From NCBI RefSeq assembly GCF_003944765.1, contig NZ_RWIU01000001.1:1116001-1180000 (forward strand): DNA of 64,000 nucleotides. The letters run 5' to 3'. Origin of the DNA: Hymenobacter perfusus. GTDB lineage: Bacteria > Bacteroidota > Bacteroidia > Cytophagales > Hymenobacteraceae. A program made the position numbers and the translations under genes. Below the pieces are notes generated by a model, which had not been told where the DNA came from, searched no databases, and was given only the letters and a program-made list of their open reading frames with translations. Positions 57,091 to 64,000 of the stretch are shown here, piece by piece (position 1 is the stretch's first letter; every line of letters starts with the position of its first letter).

Positions 57091-60000
57091 ATGAAAACAC
57101 ACTTACGCTCCCTGGCACTTTCCGCGTGCTGGACAGCTGTCGGCCTGGCCCTCACCGGCACTGCGCAGGCCCAGCAACGGATTGACAAGGCTTTCCCGGT
57201 TTCAACGGAGTTGAAACCGGCGGCTGAACAGCAGGCCCGGCCGGTTACCCTAGGAGCCGTAGGCACCTTCGCGCAGCCACTGGCCGACCTTCTGCGGCCC
57301 GACAGCTTCGTTAAAACGTCCCGCGTCGGAGTAGCAGGCCGGCCGGCCGCTGTTCCGGTTGTAACGGACTTTACCAGCAGCATCCTGGTTAAGAACAACG
57401 GCGCGTTTGTTCAGCTCGAAGGGCTGACGGCAACCGATGTGGACAATGATATTGTCCGGTTCCGGTTTGAATCGGTACCCGCCAATGGTATCCTGTATGT
57501 GGCCGATGCCGCCTTGCAGAATTTTCAGCAGGTTAATGTTGGAACGGTTGTTTCGCCTCAGCAGGCGCAGTTCATTGGCTTTATTGCCAACAACGGCTCG
57601 GCCGTAGGTACGAGAAGCTTCCGCTTTGTTGCCGGTGATAATCCGGGGGGTATTTCCAACACGGCTACCTACAGCTTTCAGGTAGTCAACAACTTCCCAC
57701 CTAACACCTTCGATTTCACAACGGCTACCCTCATCAGCAACAACCTCCGGCAGCCATTGCGCGATTTGGCCGTCTGGGGTTTTTCTGACAGCGACGGAAC
57801 CGTTAGCTCGTTCCGTTTCACTACGCTGCCCAATGCCAGCACGGGCACCTTGTTCGTGGACGGAAACGCCGCAGTAGCCAATCAGAGCTATACGGTAGCT
57901 AATGCGGCTCAGCTTTCCTTCCAGCCGGCCGCCGGATACAGCGGCACTTCGGCTATTGCCTCGTTCACGGCTACCGATAACCTCGGGGCTACCTCTGCGG
58001 AGGCTCAGCTGGGTATTCCGGTGAACAAAGCTACCTGCGGGCAGGCGTCGGTATTCGACTTTACCACTCGCCCCAACAATGAGAACTGGAAAACCAACCG
58101 CACGGTTACGGTGCCCAACAGTGCCGTTACGGTCAGCAACAACCTGAACGGCGTCAGCGGCTACTCGTCTACGGCAGCGGCGGGTGAAACGACCTTCACC
58201 ACCGACCGGCGCGCCGGTGGCCCGGGCTACGCCCTGGACTGGTTTACCGACTACACCAGCACGGCCAATGTGACCAGCACGGCCAACTTCTACTTCAACC
58301 GCCCCCTGAAGAACTTCAGCTTCACGATGGGTGACCTGGACAAAGGGACCGTGGCCGATGGCAGCGCCTTCGTGGATGACGTGACCTTCAACGGCTACCG
58401 TGCCGATGGCACGGTGGTACAGCTGGATGCCGGCGACATTTCGCTGGCCCCGAACGGCAACAACTTCTTCAGCGGTAACAACCGCATCACCGGCCGCACC
58501 AACCCCGCTACCGGTTCCGGCAGCACGCTGGGCCCCGATGGCAACGTGACTATCACCTTCACCGACGCCATCGTGCGTCTGGAGCTGGTGTACAAAAACC
58601 TGCAAACGGAAATCAATAACCCCGGCACGCAGGCCGTGTATATCTCGGCCTTCACCTGGTGCGAAGAAGCCGATGTGACGACGACCGTAACGGGCAACAC
58701 CTACGCCAACGTGGGCGGCCCCGTTACTTACACCGTCACCACGACAAACAATGACGGTTTGGACGTGGCCAACAACGTGGTGCCGACCATTCAGCTGGCG
58801 GCCAACCTGAGCGGCGTAAACGTTACCAACGGCTCGTATAATTCGGCCACCGGTCTGGTAACCTTCAATACCACGGCGGTACTTGCCTCGGGTGCTTCGG
58901 TAACCAACACCGTGAGCTTCAACATGCCTAACGGCACAACAACCGGCACGGCCCGCAACACGGCCGCTACCTCCGACCCGATTACCGGCAACAACAACGG
59001 TACCCAGGCCGCCGCCCAGATTACCACGGTAGTCAACGTGGCCCCGACGGCTCTGAACATCACTAACAGCGCGGTAGCAGCCGGCTCCGGCAATCAGCCT
59101 ATCCTGCCCCTGCGCGCTACTGACCCCCAAGGTAATTCCACCGTAGTATCGTACCGGATTGTAACGCTGCCTGGCAACAATAACGGTACCCTGATACTGA
59201 ATGGTGCCAACGTCACGGTAGGCCAGATTATTCCGGCTGACCAAGCTGGCTTGCTTACATATACGGCCCCCGCTACCAACGGCCCCCGCACGTTCACCTA
59301 CTCAGCTACCGATGATCTGGGTCTGGTTTCCAACACGGCCACGTACAACCTTCCCGTCACATTAACCACTGTAGCGACGGCTGATCTGGCTGTTACCCAA
59401 CGCGTAACCCTCGGCTCCTACCGCGTGGGGCAAACGGTAACCTACACCGTAGTGGCCTCTTCCAACGCCGCAGCAACGGGCGTCAACGTGAACTTCGCGT
59501 TGCCAGCCGGCCTGACGTTCGTTAGCTCAACTCAGACGGGTACCTACAACTCCGGTACCGGGGTTTGGAACGTGGGTACCATAACGGCTAATAGCAGCAC
59601 GACCATGACGGTGGTAGCTCGCGTTACCCAAACCGGCGACCTGACCACCACGGCTACCATCGGTAGCACAGTTAACCCGGATGCTAACACGGACAACAAC
59701 GTTGCCGTGCAGACTATCAACGCGGCCACCAATGATGTTTTCACGGAAGACTTTGAAGGTCGGATTATTGACTACTGCGCTACCGTTTCAGGTTTCACCT
59801 TCTCAGATGTTACCACGATTAACGGCCGGGAAGTCCTGACAGGTACCATTGCCGGCGGTGAAACGGATACGTACACGACGCCACTCCTGACACTAACCGG
59901 CGGTACGGTATCATTCAACGCCCGGGCCAGTAATGTTGGCAACACTAACAACCGCCCTTTCTATACAGTACGGTTGCTGAATGAGAATGGAACGACCGAT

Positions 60001-62988
60001 GTGACCTATGGCCCTACTCTTCTGACAGCTACTGCGAATAGCACGGTAGCTATTTCGGTTCCCTACACTGCTACCGGCGTGCGGAGAATCCAAATTGGCC
60101 TTACCCGGTCCGGTGCCACCACCTTCCTGCTCGACGACGTGCAGGTAACCAATGCCACCATTAATACTCGAGCCAAAGACGGCAGCAACTGCGCTTCCAA
60201 CGTAGCTCCTACGGTAGCTGACATCACCGCTCCCCGCATGTCGGACCAAGCTGGTGCTACTTCCATCCCGGCCCTATCGGGCACCGATTCGGATGGCAGC
60301 ATTGCTTCCTATGTGGTTACCACGCTGCCCGATGCTTCGCAGGGCATCCTGCGCCTGAACGGTGTAGCCGTCACCAGCGGCCAGGAGCTGACCCCGGCCC
60401 AAGCCATTCAGCTTACCTTTGATCCCACGGCCGGCTACTTCGGCGACGCCAAGTTCACGTATCAGGCCTACGACAACTCGAACACGATTTCCTCGAACAT
60501 CGGCACCGTCACCATTCCGGTGGTGCTGACCACGGATATCATCGGCGTAGTGTTTGATGATGTGAACTACGGCGGCGGCGCGGGCCGCACCTACTCCACG
60601 GCCAACTCGGCTGCTGTAGCTTCCGGCTTCGGCAATAACGTTATCGGCCGCACCAACGTCACGGTAGAGCTCTACGATGAAAACGGCACCCTGACGGCTA
60701 CTACCACCACCACTGCTGGTGGCGCGTACAGCTTCCCGGATCAGTTCCCCGGCAACTACACCGTGCGGGTAGTAAACAGCACCGTCACGTCGGTACGCGC
60801 TACGGGCACTACGCCCACCGGCCTGGTACCCGTGCAGACTTACATCACCGAAGACGTGAACCGCGTGGGTGGTGAGAACCCCCGGTTGGCTGATGCACCT
60901 GTGAACACCGGCGCGCAACTGCTGAGTGCCCTCACGACCAGCACCGCTACTCCCCAGTCCATCAGCACGGCGCAGGTGTTGAACCGCCCCGTAGGAACGC
61001 CTTCCTATGAGTTCGGCTTCAACTTCGATGTGATTGTGAACACTAATCCTACGGGCCCCGGCTCGCTGGCCCAGTTCATCACCAACTCCAACGGACTGGC
61101 TAACACCAACCTTCGCCAGGAAGGCCTGACCAACGGCCGCGAAACGTCCATCTTCATGATTGGCGACGGCCGGACCACCAACGTACCCGCCGGTATGCGG
61201 AGCGGCCTGAACGGCGGCGCCAGCAACGGCCAAGCCACCATCACGCTGACGGCCGCTTCCGGCGCCCTGCCCGCCGTGACGGATGCCGGTACCACCATCG
61301 ACGGCAACCAGCAGACGCTGCGCACCGGTGATACCAACGCCACCGTAGCCGAATCGACTACCGGTCCGGAGGTTACCATCAACTTCAACGGTCAGGCCGG
61401 CCGCAACGGTGGTGGCCTGTACGTAACGGGCGGCAACTTCACCCTGAACGGCCTGGGCCTGACGGGTGCCACCAACGGTGCCGACCAGGGTCTGCGCCTC
61501 GACGGAGCCGGTGTAACCGGGGCCGTTATCCAAAACAGCACGTTCTACAGCAACGGCTCGAACATCGGCCTGAACGCACTGAGCGGCGTGACCATCACGG
61601 GCAACGTGATTCGCAACTCCACCCGCACCGATGCCGATGGCATTGAATTCAGCGGCGTGACGGGTTCGACTATCAGCAACAACCAGCTCGTGAACAACGC
61701 GGCTATGGGGATTGACTTCGTTAGCGGCACCAACAGCACCAACACCATCACCGGGAACCTGTTTAAGGGCAACGGCACACTGAACGGTACGCAGCGCGCC
61801 GGTCTGGCTATCCGGACGGTGGGTACGGGCAACGTGGTTAGCCTGAACACCTTCACCGGCAACGCAGGCGACGGTATTGTGGCCATTGCCGGCTCAAACA
61901 ACACCTTCTCGCAGAACTCGTTCAGCGGCAACGGCGGCCTGGCCATTGACCTGGCCAACGGCGGTACTGCCGATGGTGACGGTGTAACCAAAAACGCCAG
62001 CGGCCGCACCACTACCAGCGGGGCCAACGGCCTGCTGAACTTCCCGGTTGTTACCCAGGCCCGTATTAATGGCGGCAACCTGCTGCTGGCAGGCTATGCG
62101 CCGGCCGGAGCCCGAGTAGAAATCTACGTGGCCGCTACTGACCCCACGAACTTCGGCGAAGGCCAGACCTACCTGACCTTCCGCACGGAAGGCACTTCGG
62201 ACGATGCCGCCACCGGCCGCAAATCCTACAGTGCTTTGATGAACGGCCTGGACCAGGGCAGCGAAACCAACGCCAACATGTTCCAGTTCTCGATTCCGAC
62301 TGCTTCGTTGACACCGGCCCAGTTGGCTGCCCTCACGACGGTGGGTGCCCGCGTTACGGCTACTTCTACGGTGGCCAACTCGGGTACCTCGGAATTCTCG
62401 GGCGTAGCTCCGGTAAGCAACGGCCCCCTGCCGGTAACCCTGACGAGCTTCACGGCGCAGGCTGCCGGCCAAGACACGAAGCTGGCCTGGGCCACGGCCC
62501 AGGAAGTGAACAACGACCGATTCGTAGTGGAGCGTAGCTTCGATGGTCAGACCTTCACGGCCATCAGCGAAGTAAAAGGCCAGGGCACCAAAACCACGGC
62601 TACCGCTTACTCGGCCGTAGATGCACAGGCTGCTACCAAGGCCCAGGGCCGCGTGGTGTACTACCGCCTGCGACAGGTAGACACGGACGGCACAGAAGCG
62701 TTCAGCTCGGTGCAGACGGTAAGCTTCCCGGCAGCAGCTCGCACGGCAGTGGAAGTATATCCGAATCCAGCTACCAGCTCGGTTGATGCTCGCCTCGACC
62801 TTTCGGGTGCTGCCCAGGGTACGTATCAGGTAACCATTACCGATATGACCGGCCGCACGGTGCGCACGCTCTCCCGCCAGGGCGGCACCAACGACCTGCT
62901 GGAAGTAACCAGCCTGCCCACCGGCAGCTACCTGGTGCAGGTACAGGGCAACAGCCAGGTATTCACCAAGCGTCTGATTAAGGAATAA
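57091..62988 (+). CDS. Giant surface protein with beta-helix and T9SS sorting domain (2)
   Basis: 1965 residues. A signal peptide (MKTHLRSLALSACWTAVGLAL...) leads the protein. Cadherin/Ig-like segments follow, then one copy of the Cys-bracketed domain (CGQASVFDF to AFTWC) and two DUF11-type repeats. A MAM/jelly-roll-like part begins at about 885 (VFTEDFEGRIIDYC), followed by an SdrD-B-like segment (IIGVVFDDVNYGGGAGR). A right-handed parallel beta-helix at about 1430-1640 has ITGNVIRNST and ISNNQLVNN steps. The C-terminus has an FN3-like part (VTLTSFTAQAAGQDTKLAW) and a type A sorting domain (VYPNPATSSVDA ... KRLIKE). It is probably a cell-surface or released cargo of T9SS, related to the upstream neighbour. 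Confidence 0.88.
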   Translation: MKTHLRSLALSACWTAVGLALTGTAQAQQRIDKAFPVSTELKPAAEQQARPVTLGAVGTFAQPLADLLRPDSFVKTSRVGVAGRPAAVPVVTDFTSSILVKNNGAFVQLEGLTATDVDNDIVRFRFESVPANGILYVADAALQNFQQVNVGTVVSPQQAQFIGFIANNGSAVGTRSFRFVAGDNPGGISNTATYSFQVVNNFPPNTFDFTTATLISNNLRQPLRDLAVWGFSDSDGTVSSFRFTTLPNASTGTLFVDGNAAVANQSYTVANAAQLSFQPAAGYSGTSAIASFTATDNLGATSAEAQLGIPVNKATCGQASVFDFTTRPNNENWKTNRTVTVPNSAVTVSNNLNGVSGYSSTAAAGETTFTTDRRAGGPGYALDWFTDYTSTANVTSTANFYFNRPLKNFSFTMGDLDKGTVADGSAFVDDVTFNGYRADGTVVQLDAGDISLAPNGNNFFSGNNRITGRTNPATGSGSTLGPDGNVTITFTDAIVRLELVYKNLQTEINNPGTQAVYISAFTWCEEADVTTTVTGNTYANVGGPVTYTVTTTNNDGLDVANNVVPTIQLAANLSGVNVTNGSYNSATGLVTFNTTAVLASGASVTNTVSFNMPNGTTTGTARNTAATSDPITGNNNGTQAAAQITTVVNVAPTALNITNSAVAAGSGNQPILPLRATDPQGNSTVVSYRIVTLPGNNNGTLILNGANVTVGQIIPADQAGLLTYTAPATNGPRTFTYSATDDLGLVSNTATYNLPVTLTTVATADLAVTQRVTLGSYRVGQTVTYTVVASSNAAATGVNVNFALPAGLTFVSSTQTGTYNSGTGVWNVGTITANSSTTMTVVARVTQTGDLTTTATIGSTVNPDANTDNNVAVQTINAATNDVFTEDFEGRIIDYCATVSGFTFSDVTTINGREVLTGTIAGGETDTYTTPLLTLTGGTVSFNARASNVGNTNNRPFYTVRLLNENGTTDVTYGPTLLTATANSTVAISVPYTATGVRRIQIGLTRSGATTFLLDDVQVTNATINTRAKDGSNCASNVAPTVADITAPRMSDQAGATSIPALSGTDSDGSIASYVVTTLPDASQGILRLNGVAVTSGQELTPAQAIQLTFDPTAGYFGDAKFTYQAYDNSNTISSNIGTVTIPVVLTTDIIGVVFDDVNYGGGAGRTYSTANSAAVASGFGNNVIGRTNVTVELYDENGTLTATTTTTAGGAYSFPDQFPGNYTVRVVNSTVTSVRATGTTPTGLVPVQTYITEDVNRVGGENPRLADAPVNTGAQLLSALTTSTATPQSISTAQVLNRPVGTPSYEFGFNFDVIVNTNPTGPGSLAQFITNSNGLANTNLRQEGLTNGRETSIFMIGDGRTTNVPAGMRSGLNGGASNGQATITLTAASGALPAVTDAGTTIDGNQQTLRTGDTNATVAESTTGPEVTINFNGQAGRNGGGLYVTGGNFTLNGLGLTGATNGADQGLRLDGAGVTGAVIQNSTFYSNGSNIGLNALSGVTITGNVIRNSTRTDADGIEFSGVTGSTISNNQLVNNAAMGIDFVSGTNSTNTITGNLFKGNGTLNGTQRAGLAIRTVGTGNVVSLNTFTGNAGDGIVAIAGSNNTFSQNSFSGNGGLAIDLANGGTADGDGVTKNASGRTTTSGANGLLNFPVVTQARINGGNLLLAGYAPAGARVEIYVAATDPTNFGEGQTYLTFRTEGTSDDAATGRKSYSALMNGLDQGSETNANMFQFSIPTASLTPAQLAALTTVGARVTATSTVANSGTSEFSGVAPVSNGPLPVTLTSFTAQAAGQDTKLAWATAQEVNNDRFVVERSFDGQTFTAISEVKGQGTKTTATAYSAVDAQAATKAQGRVVYYRLRQVDTDGTEAFSSVQTVSFPAAARTAVEVYPNPATSSVDARLDLSGAAQGTYQVTITDMTGRTVRTLSRQGGTNDLLEVTSLPTGSYLVQVQGNSQVFTKRLIKE

Positions 62989-63015
62989 CCCCACGCGGTA
63001 TTTCCCCCGCTTACG

Positions 63016-63050
63016 AAAGCCCCTTCTCCCTGGAGAAGGGGCTTTTTGTT
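63016..63050 (+). terminator. Rho-independent terminator
   Basis: AAAGCCCCTTCTCC pairs with GGAGAAGGGGCTTTTTG, 28 bp after the stop of the second giant gene. Confidence 0.92.
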
Positions 63051-63141
63051 TGGTGCCGGTTTTCTCTCCTGCGCCTTCTTCTCAACCTACAGCTACCGTT
63101 ACCGGTATAGGTCTGTTCACTGCTTTATACATCCTGCTGCA

Positions 63142-64000
63142 ATGCCCGCTCCCCGAACACCCCGCCACCGTGCCCCACGCCGCCCCATTACCGATGTAGA
63201 CGTGGCCATCATTGGAGCCGGGGCGGCCGGGCTGAGTGCCGCCCTCACGCTGGGCCGCTGCCTGCGCCGGGTGCTGGTGATGGATGGCGGCACGCCGCGT
63301 AATGCTCCCTCACCGGCCGTGCAGGGCTTTCTCACCCGCGACGGCACCCGGCCGGCCGAGCTGCTGCGCCTGAGCCGCGAACAGCTCGCGCCATATCAAA
63401 CGGTGGAAATACAGGCCGGGCGGGTAACAGCCGTGGAAGTACTGGCCCAACAATTCCGGCTGACCATTGAGGGCGAAACCGGCCATACCACTCTCCTCAC
63501 GGCCCGGAAAGTGCTGCTGGCCACCGGCGTGGAAGACGAGCTGCCACCCATCGACGGAATGCGGGACCTGTGGGGACGCGGGGTGCTGCACTGCCCCTAC
63601 TGCCACGGTTGGGAAGTGCGCGACCAACCCCTGGCCGTGTACGGCCGGGCCAAGCTGGTGACCGGGCTGGCTTTGCTGGTGAGCCGCTGGAGTTCCGATG
63701 TGGTGGCCTGCGTGGAAGACCCGGCCTACCTCACGGCCAACGCCCGCCGCCGCCTGCGCCAGCAGAATATCCGGGTGCGGGAGGAACCGGTAGCGCGGCT
63801 GGAGGGCACCAAAAACGGCGAGCTGCGGCACATCGTGTTTGAGTCGGGGGAGAAGCTGGCGCGCACGGCGGTGTTCATCCATGCGCATCAGCACCAGCGC
63901 ACCCCGCTGGCCGAACAGCTCGGCTGCCGCCTCACCAGCAAGGGCGCTGTTTGGATAGATAAGAAACAGCAAACCTCCATTCCCGGCCTCTACGCCGCCG
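63142..64000 (+). CDS. Thioredoxin-reductase-like NAD(P)/FAD oxidoreductase, 3' truncated by the window
   Basis: 286 codons are visible from the ATG at 63142 and the frame is open to the window end. After a basic lead (MPAPRTPRHRAPRRPITDVD) comes the FAD motif IIGAGAAGLSAAL. The segment LLATGVEDELPPIDG follows, and then the redox pair HCPYCHGWEV. These fit the small TrxR-like family of pyridine nucleotide-disulfide oxidoreductases. The usual GxGxxA/G NADPH motif after the CxxC is altered (LAVYGRAKLVTGLALLV), so cofactor preference or use may differ. The family is often annotated only as NAD(P)/FAD-dependent oxidoreductase. Confidence 0.85.
   Translation, partial: MPAPRTPRHRAPRRPITDVDVAIIGAGAAGLSAALTLGRCLRRVLVMDGGTPRNAPSPAVQGFLTRDGTRPAELLRLSREQLAPYQTVEIQAGRVTAVEVLAQQFRLTIEGETGHTTLLTARKVLLATGVEDELPPIDGMRDLWGRGVLHCPYCHGWEVRDQPLAVYGRAKLVTGLALLVSRWSSDVVACVEDPAYLTANARRRLRQQNIRVREEPVARLEGTKNGELRHIVFESGEKLARTAVFIHAHQHQRTPLAEQLGCRLTSKGAVWIDKKQQTSIPGLYAA

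Overview
The window looks like a chromosomal segment of a GC-rich Bacteroidota, most likely Hymenobacter or a close relative. The support is: two giant secreted proteins with C-terminal type IX secretion (T9SS) type A sorting domains, a lipoprotein-type TamA (TamL) next to TamB, TATCTTCG elements resembling the Bacteroidota sigma-A -7 box, starts without clear Shine-Dalgarno sequences, and dense intergenic palindromic repeats. No rRNA, tRNA, CRISPR array, classical insertion sequence or prophage was seen.

Layout. 1-9 kb (minus strand): a partial membrane-anchored protein, a family-1 glycosidase-like protein, a GMC flavoprotein dehydrogenase with its gluconate-dehydrogenase-type small subunit, an SDR with a Lys/Ala-rich tail, an Old Yellow Enzyme, and two tandem PA14-OmpA proteins. 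9.1-14.7 kb: a SAM-I riboswitch, then metH and metF, separated by a 516-bp DUF559 element. 14.8-18.4 kb: a TPR-like protein, a TonB-domain protein, a lipoprotein and an N-acetylmuramoyl-L-alanine amidase. 18.7-20.4 kb: an OFA-family (oxalate/formate type) transporter with a 48-residue partner. 21.6-37.5 kb: a molybdenum-cofactor and formate-dehydrogenase island (moeA, moaC, mobA fusion, moaE, moaD, moaA, MOT1-type molybdate transporter, MoeB-rhodanese, fdhD, FdhF/YdeP-type oxidoreductase), with an RtcB-like ligase and small unknown genes between them. 37.7-45.8 kb: TamL and TamB. 46.5-49.3 kb: a DPE2-type 4-alpha-glucanotransferase. 49.9-63 kb: two giant T9SS cargo proteins. The window ends inside a thioredoxin-reductase-like flavoprotein.

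How the genes fit together. The Mo island is close to complete for a Mo-bis-MGD enzyme: molybdate uptake, MoaA/C/D/E, MoeA/MoeB, MobA, the sulfurtransferase FdhD and an apparent client enzyme. The nearby OFA transporter suggests, as inference, a link to formate or oxalate. metH and metF form a methyl-transfer unit controlled by S-adenosylmethionine.

The most notable observation is a three-form repeat system. A 137-codon DUF559 (Vsr-like endonuclease) gene fills the space between 50-bp inverted repeats (13219-13734). The same arm, without the gene, occurs as a 126-bp doublet inserted in frame inside metH (10369-10494) and as a single arm at the start of tamL (40059-40104). This gene-plus-doublet-plus-singlet layout copies RAYT/REPIN elements, but with a different nuclease fold. 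Several other palindromic families (called A, B, C and E here) sit next to stop codons; family A shows compensatory stem changes within this window.
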